DNA of 35,355 bases from an uncultured Clostridium sp. (GTDB taxonomy: Bacteria; Bacillota_A; Clostridia; TANB77; CAG-508): assembly GCA_905200315.1 (NCBI GenBank), contig CAJKKA010000005.1, positions 1 through 35,355 on the forward strand. The letters run 5' to 3'. Both the position numbers and the translations under genes were made by a program. Each line of letters starts with the position of its first letter. Position 1 is the stretch's first letter. Shown here piece by piece: positions 25,397 to 32,937 of this stretch. Under the pieces are notes generated by a model that saw only the letters and a program-made list of their open reading frames with translations, was not told the DNA's origin and searched no databases.

Positions 25397-25451
25397 GTGG
25401 GCATATATATTACATCTTCTACTTTAACAAAAATATAATATATATGCCCAC
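25397..25451. repeat. Perfect 16-bp inverted repeat with 23-nt loop, terminator-like on the plus strand
   Basis: GTGGGCATATATATTA (25397-25412) and its exact complement (25436-25451) flank a 23-nt loop. On the plus strand CTTTTTGATTTTTT follows; on the minus strand the tail is only weakly T-rich. It lies between the coiled-coil gene and tex, both minus-strand, so the better T tract faces the wrong way for them. Confidence 0.75.
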
Positions 25452-25475
25452 CTTTTTGATTTTTTTAGAATTAAA

Positions 25476-25919
25476 TTAATTTGAATTAACAACTTTTTCC
25501 AATTTTGTTATTCTAACATCGTGTGAAAGTAATTTAGCATTATTTTGATTTTTAAATTCCTCAAATTCTTTAATTTTAACGTCTTCTTTTTCATCTTCAA
25601 GTTGTAACTTCTCAAAAATAATGTCTATTTTGCGACCATAATTCTCTTCGAAATAAAAATTAGAATCAATAATTTTTTCGTCAACCTTCTTAAAGTTTTC
25701 ATCAATTTTTTCGAATCTTCTGTCAACTATTTCAAATCTTCTATCCATTTCTTCGAAAATTTCTTGTTTCAACTTATTGTTTTTTACTTCCATTATTTGC
25801 AACAACTTATTGTTATTTTCTTCCATTGTATGTAGTAACTTATCATTGTTTTCATCCATAATCTTCAACAACTTGTCATTATTCAAATCTAATAATTCAA
25901 CAAATCTTTTTTCATCCAT
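25476..25919 (-). CDS. Coiled-coil protein with 11-residue repeats, 147 aa
   Basis: I do not recognise a catalytic domain. Residues about 9-52 are four tandem 11-residue units of the form NNxKLLxIMxE (NNDKLLKIMDE, NNDKLLHTMEE, NNNKLLQIMEV, KNNKLKQEIFE), a hendecad coiled coil. MDRRFEIVDRRFEKIDENFKKVDEKI then continues in heptads, resembling DUF-type clostridial coiled coils often annotated near phage or stress genes. There is no signal peptide or membrane helix. The frame extends 14 codons upstream, but GGAGGTGA precedes the ATG at 25917-25919 and the -10 box overlaps the longer version, so the shorter form is given. It has its own promoter. A structural or scaffold role is the most that can be inferred. 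Confidence 0.75.
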   Translation of the reverse strand: MDEKRFVELLDLNNDKLLKIMDENNDKLLHTMEENNNKLLQIMEVKNNKLKQEIFEEMDRRFEIVDRRFEKIDENFKKVDEKIIDSNFYFEENYGRKIDIIFEKLQLEDEKEDVKIKEFEEFKNQNNAKLLSHDVRITKLEKVVNSN

Positions 25920-25951
25920 ACATCTCACCTCCTTTATATTTTGTAAGATGC

Positions 25952-25980
25952 ATTTTATCATTAAGTAAATTTTAATTCAA
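25952..25980 (-). promoter_or_regulatory. Promoter of the coiled-coil gene
   Basis: On the minus strand TTGAAT (25975-25980) and TAAAAT (25952-25957) have a 17-bp spacer, 32 bp before the chosen start; it decides against the upstream ATG at 25961. Confidence 0.6.
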
Positions 25981-26010
25981 GTATTTTTGTAAAAAAATTT
26001 GCAAAAAGAA

Positions 26011-26033
26011 CAAGGTAACCAATGGTTACCTTG
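26011..26033 (-). terminator. Terminator of the dCMP deaminase gene
   Basis: A perfect 10-bp stem (CAAGGTAACC / GGTTACCTTG) with a 3-nt loop is followed on the minus strand by TTCTTTTTG. Confidence 0.75.
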
Positions 26034-26053
26034 TTTAAATAAAATTGTAATTT

Positions 26054-26527
26054 CTAATAAATCGTATCATCATTTTTTATCCAGTTTTCAACTAATTCAT
26101 GACGATACTTTTCTTTGGAATCTCTCATATAAACATCCTTAATTCCTGCATTTATAAGCATTCTTTTACAAAATGAGCAAGGTTCATTATCGTTTACATA
26201 TTCTCCATTCCTTTTGTTTACACCTACTAAATACAAAGTTGCACCAATCATTTCGCCTCGCGAAGCACTTATTATTGCATTTTGCTCACTATGAACTGAC
26301 CTACATCTCTCGTATCCTTTTCCACTTGGCATTTCACATTTTTGCCTCATACAATATCCTAAGTCTAAACAATTTTTCCGGCCACGTGGTGCTCCAGTAT
26401 AACCAGTAGAAATAACCTCATCATTTTTTACTATTACACTTCCATAGTTATTTCTTAAACAGGTTCCTCTCTCAGCTACAGCTTCAGCAATGTCTAAATA
26501 GTAATTAATTTTGTCTACTCTATTCAT
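26054..26527 (-). CDS. Deoxycytidylate (dCMP) deaminase, ComEB type
   Basis: A 157-residue zinc-dependent deaminase. The catalytic motif is His79-Ser-Glu81 (VHSEQNAI), with zinc ligands Cys117 and Cys120 in PCSFC. GYTGAPRGRKNC (42-53) is the substrate-side motif characteristic of dCMP deaminases, and the extra Cys-rich loop (CMRQKCEMPSGKGYERC) is seen in the ComEB/Dcd group. The enzyme converts dCMP to dUMP, feeding thymidylate synthesis in the cytoplasm. An AGGAGG precedes the ATG, and a promoter lies 50 bp upstream. It is a single-gene unit between the ABC-F and coiled-coil genes. Late competence protein ComEB is the same family; no competence genes are near. Confidence 0.92.
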   Translation of the reverse strand: MNRVDKINYYLDIAEAVAERGTCLRNNYGSVIVKNDEVISTGYTGAPRGRKNCLDLGYCMRQKCEMPSGKGYERCRSVHSEQNAIISASRGEMIGATLYLVGVNKRNGEYVNDNEPCSFCKRMLINAGIKDVYMRDSKEKYRHELVENWIKNDDTIY

Positions 26528-26578
26528 ATTTTTCCTCCTGACAGTTGTCTTTTTGGATTTTAACTTGTTACGGTAAAT

Positions 26579-26607
26579 ATAATATCACAATTTATGTTAA
26601 TTTTCAA
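26579..26607 (-). promoter_or_regulatory. Promoter of the dCMP deaminase gene
   Basis: On the minus strand TTGAAA (26602-26607) and TATTAT (26579-26584) have a 17-bp spacer, leaving a leader of about 45 nt. Confidence 0.6.
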
Positions 26608-26618
26608 CTATTTATATT

Positions 26619-28202
26619 TTATTCAATTCCTAAATATTCATTATAAGTTACTTCTCTATCTATAACTGTTCCATCTTGTTTTAAGTCTATTATCCTATTT
26701 GCAACTGTTTGTGTTAATTGATGGTCATGTGAAGTAAATATAATATTTCCTGTAAATTTTTTCATTCCTTCGTTTACACTTGTTATACTTTCCATATCTA
26801 AATGATTTGTTGGTTCATCTAATATTAAGAAATTAGCTCCTGAAAGCATCATTTTAGAAAGCACACATCTTACTCTTTCTCCACCAGACATTACATTTAC
26901 TTTTTTTAAAGCTTCTTCTCCAGAGAATAACATTCTTCCTAAAAAGCTTCTTACATATGTTTCATCTGGGTCTTTTGAATATTGTCTAAGCCAATCTGTT
27001 ATACTTAAGTCTACATCAAACAAATAATTATTGTCTTTTGGGAAGTATGTAGATGTTATAGTTGTTCCCCATATTATTTCTCCAGAATCTGGCTGCATTT
27101 CCCCTGCAAGAATTTTAAATAATACAGTTTTTGCATTTTCATTATCTGCTAAAAATGCTATTTTATTATCTTTTTTTACTGTGAAAGATACATTATCTAA
27201 TATCTTTTCACCATCTATTGTTTTGCACAAATTTTTAACTGTTAATATATCATTTCCAGGTTCTCTATCTGGCTTAAAATCTACATATGGGTATCTTCTA
27301 TTAGATGGTTTAATTTCATCTAATTGAATTTTCTCTAAAGATTTTTTTCTTGATGTTGCTTGTTTAGATTTAGATGCATTGGCACTAAATCTTGCAATAA
27401 AGTCTTGTAATTCTTTAATTTTTTCTTCTTTCTTTTTATTTTGTTCTTTCATTTGCTTTAATGCAAGTTGGCTAGATTCATACCAGAAATCATAGTTTCC
27501 AGGGTATACCTTAATTTTTCCAAAATCAACATCTGCAATATCTGTACAAACTTTGTTTAAGAAATATCTATCGTGAGATACAACTAAAACAGTGTTTTCA
27601 AAATTAATTAAAAACTCTTCAAGCCAAGCAATGCTTTTTAAATCCAAGTCATTTGTAGGTTCATCTAATAATAAAATATCAGGATTTCCAAATAAGCTTT
27701 GGGCAAGTAATACTTTAACTTTTTCCCTTGCTTCTAATTCTCTCATAAATTTATAATGATTTTCTGGAACAATACCTAAATCATTTAAAAGCATTGCAGC
27801 ATCAGACTCAGCATTCCATCCATCAAGCTCTGCAAATCGCTCCTCTAATTTAGCAGCTTTCATACCATCTTCTTCATTAAAATCAGGTTTAGCATAAATA
27901 GCATCTTTTTCCTTCATAATATCATACAATTCTTTATTTCCCATAATAACTGTATCCATTACAGTAAAATCCTCAAAAGCAAAGTGATCTTGCTTTAATA
28001 CAGAAATTCTCTCACCCTTATCAATAGTAACCTCACCTTTGCTAGGCTCAATATCGCCAGATAAAACCTTTAAAAAAGTTGACTTACCAGCACCATTAGC
28101 ACCAATAATACCATAGCAATTACCTTTACCAAAGCGAATATTAACATCCTCAAATAAAACCCTTTTACCAAATCTAACAGTTACTCCATTTACAGATAAC
28201 AT
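26619..28202 (-). CDS. ABC-F family ATPase, YkpA/YbiT-like
   Basis: A 527-residue tandem ATPase without membrane helices. NBD1 has Walker A GANGAGKST (34-42), Walker B LLLDEPTNDLD (177-187) and switch SHDR (209-212), but its signature is LEARE (156-160) instead of LSGGE. The charged interdomain linker (about 245-300) is the ABC-F ribosome-contact arm. NBD2 has an intact signature MSGGE (438-442) and DEPTNHLD, but its Walker A is degenerate: A352-D-N-E-N-A357-K-T lacks both glycines. ABC-F proteins bind the ribosomal E site and modulate translation; some give antibiotic resistance, but YkpA/YbiT-like ones are usually housekeeping. Start: ATG with AGGAGGAG. Confidence 0.9.
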   Translation of the reverse strand: MLSVNGVTVRFGKRVLFEDVNIRFGKGNCYGIIGANGAGKSTFLKVLSGDIEPSKGEVTIDKGERISVLKQDHFAFEDFTVMDTVIMGNKELYDIMKEKDAIYAKPDFNEEDGMKAAKLEERFAELDGWNAESDAAMLLNDLGIVPENHYKFMRELEAREKVKVLLAQSLFGNPDILLLDEPTNDLDLKSIAWLEEFLINFENTVLVVSHDRYFLNKVCTDIADVDFGKIKVYPGNYDFWYESSQLALKQMKEQNKKKEEKIKELQDFIARFSANASKSKQATSRKKSLEKIQLDEIKPSNRRYPYVDFKPDREPGNDILTVKNLCKTIDGEKILDNVSFTVKKDNKIAFLADNENAKTVLFKILAGEMQPDSGEIIWGTTITSTYFPKDNNYLFDVDLSITDWLRQYSKDPDETYVRSFLGRMLFSGEEALKKVNVMSGGERVRCVLSKMMLSGANFLILDEPTNHLDMESITSVNEGMKKFTGNIIFTSHDHQLTQTVANRIIDLKQDGTVIDREVTYNEYLGIE

Positions 28203-28233
28203 AACACTCCTCCTAAAATAATCATTGTTTGAT

Positions 28234-28262
28234 ATTATAACAGAAAATCAAAGATATTTCAA
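28234..28262 (-). promoter_or_regulatory. Promoter of the ABC-F gene
   Basis: On the minus strand TTGAAA (28257-28262) and TATAAT (28234-28239) have a 17-bp spacer. Confidence 0.7.
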
Positions 28263-28275
28263 GAAAAATCTAAAC

Positions 28276-28326
28276 CTGTCCCAAAAAGGACAAAAAATGT
28301 AACTTTGGGACAGACCCTAAGTTACA
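28276..28326 (-). terminator. Terminator of the corA gene with an overlapping alternative hairpin
   Basis: On the minus strand TGTAACTT and AAGTTACA (28319-28326 and 28298-28305), with an inner GGG/CCC helix, are followed by TTTTTTG, 4 bp after the CorA stop codon. A second 10-bp inverted repeat, CTGTCCCAAA/TTTGGGACAG (28276-28285 and 28304-28313), shares the same bases, so the two stems are mutually exclusive. Confidence 0.75.
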
Positions 28327-28329
28327 CTT

Positions 28330-29280
28330 TTAGTCGAGCATATCTTTTTTCTTTAACCATATAGTTACTGCTAGCGTTAGCAGTATTGATATTGCTATCA
28401 TTATTTGGAATCCGTTTATGTTGTTTTGGAATGGTAGTTCTACGTTCATTCCCCAGAAGCTGGATACCATTGTTGGTATTGCTAGTACTATTGTTATTGA
28501 GGTTAGGAATTTCATTACTCCGTTTAGGTTGTTTGATATTATGGATGCGTATGCGTCCATTGTTCCATTTAAAATGTCGCTGTATATTTTGCCCATTTCT
28601 ATTGCTTGTTTGTTTTCTATTATGGCGTCTTCTAGTATGTCTTCGTCGTCTTCGTATAGTTTTATAAATTTCCCTCTTAGGGTTTTTTCCATTACTACTT
28701 CGTTAGATTTTATTGAAGTAGTGAAATAAACTAAACTTTTTTCTAAGCTTAACATTTTTAATAGTTCTCTATTTTTCATAGAGTGTTTTAGTGTGCTTTC
28801 TGCTATTTCTGTTTCTTTGTTTATTCTTTTTAAGTATGTTAAATAGCTAGAAGCATTTTCTAACATTATTTGAAATAAAAATCTACTTTTCATGTATGTT
28901 ACAAAGCTCTTTACTTTTGATTTTATAAATTTTTCTATAACTATACTTTTTCGTAGCGAAACTGTTATTATATAATCATCTCTAACTATTATTATTCCTA
29001 ATGGCATTGTTGAGTATGAATATGATTCACTTTCTTTTTCTATTGTTGGAACGTCTATTACAAATAGTACTGTTCCATCGTCTTCTTCTGTGTCTATTCT
29101 GGCCTTTTCTTCATAGTCTAATGAGTCTTTTATATAGTCTGCACTTATTTTTAACTCTCTGCATACTTGTATTATCTCATTATCTGAAGGAGAAACCAAA
29201 TTTATCCAACAACCTTTTTGAATTTTGTTTATTTCTTCTAATTGTTGTGTTTGCAAATTGGTATTGTATATATTTATCAT
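28330..29280 (-). CDS. CorA-family divalent cation transporter
   Basis: A 316-residue CorA-type protein. A large N-terminal cytoplasmic alpha/beta domain (about 1-250) leads to two C-terminal membrane helices (about 255-275 and 290-310). The signature GMN is at 277-279 (FWGMNVELP), at the mouth of the pore, and the C terminus is basic (WLKKKD). CorA pentamers carry Mg2+, in some members Co2+, Ni2+ or Zn2+, across the membrane. GAAGGGAG precedes the ATG. It starts only 19 bp after the stop of the LPXTG surface-protein frame on the same strand with no terminator between, so read-through from that gene is likely; I see no clear promoter of its own. Confidence 0.9.
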   Translation of the reverse strand: MINIYNTNLQTQQLEEINKIQKGCWINLVSPSDNEIIQVCRELKISADYIKDSLDYEEKARIDTEEDDGTVLFVIDVPTIEKESESYSYSTMPLGIIIVRDDYIITVSLRKSIVIEKFIKSKVKSFVTYMKSRFLFQIMLENASSYLTYLKRINKETEIAESTLKHSMKNRELLKMLSLEKSLVYFTTSIKSNEVVMEKTLRGKFIKLYEDDEDILEDAIIENKQAIEMGKIYSDILNGTMDAYASIISNNLNGVMKFLTSITIVLAIPTMVSSFWGMNVELPFQNNINGFQIMIAISILLTLAVTIWLKKKDMLD

Positions 29281-29299
29281 AGTTTCTCCCTTCTATTTT

Positions 29300-30547
29300 T
29301 TATTTTTCTTTTCTTTGTTTAAACCAAGCGAATACTGCAGTTATTCCACTTGCTATTGCTGCAAAGAATGCTCCCATTTTTGTACCTGTTTTTGGTAAAC
29401 TTGTTAATGCTGTTGATGTTCCTATTGTATTTCCTGAGGTACTTTTTCCTGATGTTAGTGTTCCACTTCCTTTATTGCTATTACCTGTGTTTGTTCCACT
29501 ATTATTACTTCCATTATTTCCATTATTTGTGCTACTATTACCATTATTTGTATTATTGTTTCCACTGTTGTTTCCATTATTATTTGTAATTCTATTTTCT
29601 GTGTATTCTACTTCTTCTGTTGTTCCATCTTCATATTCTACAGTAACTTTATATGTTCCATTTTGTGTTGGCTTAAAGTAATATCTTCCTTGTGAGTCTT
29701 TATCTTTTATTTCTCTTCCATTTACTTTAACTGATGTTACTTTTTTATTTGTTATTGTTTCTATATAAACAATGTTATTTCCATTTGAATCTTTATCTGC
29801 TGTTATTTTTGTTTTTTCTATAATATTGTTTTCTGTATACTCTTGTTCTGTTTTGTTTCCTTCTGTATCGTATACCTCTATTTTATATGTTCCATTTTGT
29901 TTTGGGATAAAATAGTAGTTTCCATCAGTATCTTTTGTATCAGTTATGTCTCTTCCACTTACTGAAACTTTTTCTATTCCAGATTCATCTGTTGCTTTTA
30001 TTATTACTTTATAATTTCCTTCTGAATCTTTTTCACCTTTTATTGAAACTATTGTTGGTCCTTGTTCATCTGTTATTTCTTTTTCTACTGTTATTGTGGC
30101 TGTTGCTGTTTTTCCTCCATCTTCTGTTTTTGCTGTTATCGTTGCTGTTCCTACACTTTTTGCCATTACGTAACCATTATCATCTACTGTTGCTACAGCT
30201 GTATTACTACTTTCCCAACTTACATTTTTGTTTGTTGCATTGTCTGGTGTTACTGTCGCTGTTAATTGTATATTTCCGCCTTCTTTTATTGGTGCTTCTG
30301 TTGTATCTAAGCTTATACTTTCAACAGGTACAGTTACCCATTTTGCTTTCAATGTAACAGTTCCTCCATCCTGGTCTGCTGTATAATCTGATTCTGGCGA
30401 ATACCAATTTCCTGTTTCATCTGTCCATCCTGCAAACGCATATCTATCTCTTGTTGGTTTTTTAGTTGTTATTTTTAATACTTCTCCATATATTTTTTGG
30501 TCGTCAGCTGGTGCTTCATCTCCGCCATTCTCCTCCATTCGCATCAT
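29300..30547 (-). CDS. C-terminal part of a frameshifted LPXTG surface protein (Big_2 domain, repeats, sorting signal)
   Basis: This 415-codon frame is the continuation of the gene at 30516-32510 in another phase. It starts in the middle of a Listeria-Bacteroides (InlB-type) repeat: KIYGEVL...AFAGWTDETGNWYSPESDYTADQDGGTVTLKAKW. Then follow a group 2 bacterial Ig-like domain (about 74-155, VESISLD...VSWESSNTAVATVDDNG), two related ~75-residue repeats (about 160-240 and 241-320, each ending YYFxPxQNGTYKxxVxxxxG), an Asn/Ser/Gly linker (about 322-365), and the sorting signal LPKTG with a hydrophobic segment and RKEK tail. Alone it has no signal peptide and so could not be exported; the ATGs at its start are probably not real starts. 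As part of the joined gene it encodes the wall anchor. Confidence 0.75.
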   Translation of the reverse strand: MMRMEENGGDEAPADDQKIYGEVLKITTKKPTRDRYAFAGWTDETGNWYSPESDYTADQDGGTVTLKAKWVTVPVESISLDTTEAPIKEGGNIQLTATVTPDNATNKNVSWESSNTAVATVDDNGYVMAKSVGTATITAKTEDGGKTATATITVEKEITDEQGPTIVSIKGEKDSEGNYKVIIKATDESGIEKVSVSGRDITDTKDTDGNYYFIPKQNGTYKIEVYDTEGNKTEQEYTENNIIEKTKITADKDSNGNNIVYIETITNKKVTSVKVNGREIKDKDSQGRYYFKPTQNGTYKVTVEYEDGTTEEVEYTENRITNNNGNNSGNNNTNNGNSSTNNGNNGSNNSGTNTGNSNKGSGTLTSGKSTSGNTIGTSTALTSLPKTGTKMGAFFAAIASGITAVFAWFKQRKEK

Positions 30548-32510
30548 AATGTACTGTGTGTGTTATTGGTGCCCATCTTGCAACCATATATGCAAGATCT
30601 GGATAGCTTTTAATATAATTCCATAATGCATCATACTGAGCTTCTCCTCCTACAAAACTTCCATCTGCATTTACCCATTGATGTTCATCATTATCTTGTC
30701 CCCAATAACCTAGGAATTTATGTCCTTCTTTAGTTGGTATCTTTATCTTACCATCCTTTTCTATTCTGTTTTCTCCTTGATAGTATGCTCCATCCTTTAG
30801 CACTATTGTTTCTTTTTTACCAGAAGTATTATCATAATAAACTTCTAATTCCAATTGATCATATATTTTTTCCCATTCCGCATACATATATACACTATAA
30901 GTACCATAATCGTTCTTTATACAATTATAAACAGCATTATATTGTTCTTCACTTCCAAATGTTCCATCTGATAAAATCCATTGACTATCACCATAACTCC
31001 TATAACTTACAAATTTGTATCCATCTTTTGTAGGTAAATTAAATTTACCATTTTTTTCTATCTTGTTTCCATCTTGATAAAAATACCCATCTTTTAATGT
31101 TAATGTACTAAGTACCGTGGCTTTATCTGAATCATATAATTTTACTTCATATTCTTCTGTTGATGGTCCTGGTGCTGGTGTTGTGTCTTTAACATCAACG
31201 TTAAAAGTTGTTGTTTTATCATAATATGTAACTGTAATAGCTTGTGTCCCTGCGGTACTTAATGTTGTTGGTGAAAATGTTAAATCCGCTGAATCTGGTG
31301 TAACATAGCAATCTAATGTTCCATTTGGATTATTATTCATTGTTAATTTTAAGACTATCCCTCTAGAATCTAGTGTATCTCCTAAATTATAACTAGTTCT
31401 ATAAGGCATTTGAACCACACTGTCAATAGATTGAACTGTTAAAGCTTTAAAAGTACTGTTTTGTATTCCTATATTTCCAGCAAGATGGTTATTATTCCAA
31501 AAAGTTTTTGCATCACTACCTGGTAATGCATATATTTCTGTAATTTGATCTGATAAAAATGCATAACCATCTATTGATATTTTTTTACTTAAAAATTTAA
31601 CCCAGTTAATATTTGAACAATTTTTAAATGCATTTGCCCCTATTTTACTTACAGTTCCTGGAATAATTAATGTTTTCATAAAACTACTTCCTGCGAAAGC
31701 TGAACTTCCTATAGATGTAACTGTATATTTAACATTATTTTCACTTATGAATGTAGGCATTTCAAAATTTACCGTTACTCCACTTGGCAAATATTCCAAA
31801 AATTGTTTTCCATTTGAACTAAATCCTTTTAATGTTATTGTTTTGGTTGTTTCATTTTTATCATAAGAATATAAACTTCCAAAAAAATTAGGAGATGCTG
31901 CTTCTGCACCACTTCCAGGAACCCCAAACACTTTTAATTTTCCATCATTTTGGTTAGGAATGCTTATTGTATTTGAAACACTAATTAAATAAACTGTATT
32001 CAAATAAGAAGGAACTCCAAATGTATTTGATGCAACAGTACTAACAGTCTTAGGTAGAATTATAATTATATTTTTTGCCTTCAAATTTTCACAATAACTT
32101 TCTAAAGAAGAATTAAAAATGTTACTATTGTTTCCAACATGTCTTATTGTATATGTTAGTGAATCTACTGTTATTGATTGTGGTATATTTACATATAATG
32201 TATCATAAACACCATTGCTTGTTCCAGCAGAGCCTATAACTTTTGAGCCTGATTTTGGCTTATTTATTGCTGTTACTGTAGCAGTATAATCTGTTGTATT
32301 TAAAGAATAAGTTATTCCATTTACTTCTTTAATAACTGGAGTTGGACTGGTATTAAAATTGTTTTCTTTAGCTGTAACATATGTTTTAGCCTCTATAGCA
32401 TTATTTTCATTTATAAGATGTACTGTTCCAGCTACACCAACGCTAAATAAAATGGCACCACTTATTATAGCTACCCCTGTTATTGTTCTTTTTTTCATTT
32501 TGTTATTCAT
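30516..32510 (-). CDS. N-terminal part of a frameshifted surface protein (signal segment, leucine-rich repeats, Ig-like domain, InlB-type repeats)
   Basis: 664 codons. Residues about 7-30 form a signal peptide or signal anchor after a Lys/Arg-rich start (KKRTITGVAIISGAILFSVGVAGTV). BspA-type leucine-rich repeats lie around 255-345 (SIGSSAFAGSSFMKTLIIPGTVSKIGANAFKNC). A group 3 Ig-like domain follows at about 365-445, then two ~95-residue repeats (about 452-645) that each end in an aromatic-W strand (YAEWEKI, VARWAPI). The frame then enters a third repeat, HTVHYDANGGE, and stops at TGA (30516-30518) in mid-motif. The missing rest of that motif continues in the adjoining frame with a +1 shift. 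Together they would make a protein of about 1070 residues. ATG preceded by GGAGGAAAA. Probably an adhesin; ligand unknown. Confidence 0.8.
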   Translation of the reverse strand: MNNKMKKRTITGVAIISGAILFSVGVAGTVHLINENNAIEAKTYVTAKENNFNTSPTPVIKEVNGITYSLNTTDYTATVTAINKPKSGSKVIGSAGTSNGVYDTLYVNIPQSITVDSLTYTIRHVGNNSNIFNSSLESYCENLKAKNIIIILPKTVSTVASNTFGVPSYLNTVYLISVSNTISIPNQNDGKLKVFGVPGSGAEAASPNFFGSLYSYDKNETTKTITLKGFSSNGKQFLEYLPSGVTVNFEMPTFISENNVKYTVTSIGSSAFAGSSFMKTLIIPGTVSKIGANAFKNCSNINWVKFLSKKISIDGYAFLSDQITEIYALPGSDAKTFWNNNHLAGNIGIQNSTFKALTVQSIDSVVQMPYRTSYNLGDTLDSRGIVLKLTMNNNPNGTLDCYVTPDSADLTFSPTTLSTAGTQAITVTYYDKTTTFNVDVKDTTPAPGPSTEEYEVKLYDSDKATVLSTLTLKDGYFYQDGNKIEKNGKFNLPTKDGYKFVSYRSYGDSQWILSDGTFGSEEQYNAVYNCIKNDYGTYSVYMYAEWEKIYDQLELEVYYDNTSGKKETIVLKDGAYYQGENRIEKDGKIKIPTKEGHKFLGYWGQDNDEHQWVNADGSFVGGEAQYDALWNYIKSYPDLAYMVARWAPITHTVHYDANGGEWRR

Positions 32511-32552
32511 ATCATTTTCCTCCCAAATAACAATATATTTTTTCTTAAATTT

Positions 32553-32581
32553 ATTAAACTCTTTTTATATATTAAAGTCAA
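32553..32581 (-). promoter_or_regulatory. Promoter of the large surface-protein gene
   Basis: On the minus strand TTGACT (32576-32581) and TTTAAT (32553-32558) have a 17-bp spacer, about 42 bp before the start codon. Confidence 0.65.
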
Positions 32582-32697
32582 TATATGTTTTTTTCTATGT
32601 TTCAATTATAAATATTGAATAACCTAAGGATATAGCTATTTGCGGTTTTTCGTTTCAAATATTTCTTTTTTATTACATTTTTTTAATGTTTTTCACA

Positions 32698-32752
32698 TAA
32701 AAAAATAAACCTTACAAATCCTTATTTTCCGTAGGTTTTGCAAGGTTTATTA
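32698..32752 (-). terminator. Terminator of tRNA-Lys
   Basis: On the minus strand AAACCTTGCAAA and TTTGTAAGGTTT pair (one G-T) around an A/T-rich loop and are followed by ATTTTTTTATG. It starts immediately after the tRNA CCA end. Confidence 0.75.
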
Positions 32753-32755
32753 TAA

Positions 32756-32831
32756 TGGTGCGTCATCAGGGGGTCGAACCCTGGACCTTCGGATTAAGAG
32801 TCCGCTGCTCTACCAACTGAGCTAATAACGC
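32756..32831 (-). tRNA. tRNA-Lys (anticodon CTT)
   Basis: On the minus strand the acceptor GCGTTAT pairs with ATGACGC (one T-G), followed by A and an encoded CCA (32756-32758). The anticodon loop CTCTTAA, closed by CGGA/TCCG, gives anticodon CUU for AAG codons. D arm TAGCTCAGTTGGTAGAGCA and T-loop GGTTCGACCC are standard. Confidence 0.95.
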
Positions 32832-32850
32832 GTATATTTTTTCTTTGCTT

Positions 32851-32879
32851 ATTATAGCTTTTTTGTTTTTATTTGTCAA
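32851..32879 (-). promoter_or_regulatory. Consensus promoter of tRNA-Lys
   Basis: On the minus strand TTGACA (32874-32879) and TATAAT (32851-32856) match consensus perfectly with a 17-bp spacer. Confidence 0.8.
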
Positions 32880-32906
32880 TTGTTTTGTGGCTTTATTTTG
32901 TTATTT

Positions 32907-32926
32907 GGGCACGGAACTCCGTGCCC
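32907..32926. repeat. GC-rich 9-bp perfect inverted repeat after prfA
   Basis: GGGCACGGA and TCCGTGCCC flank AC. It lies 11 bp beyond the prfA stop codon. It lacks a T run on either side, so it is not a standard terminator; it may block transcription or belong to another dispersed palindrome family. Confidence 0.6.
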
Positions 32927-32937
32927 ATAAATTATTT

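Noticed and set aside
29350..30357. Long Leu-rich plus-strand frames across the surface-protein gene
   Set aside because: Antisense artefacts of Asn/Thr/Lys-rich coding repeats; no starts or ribosome sites.
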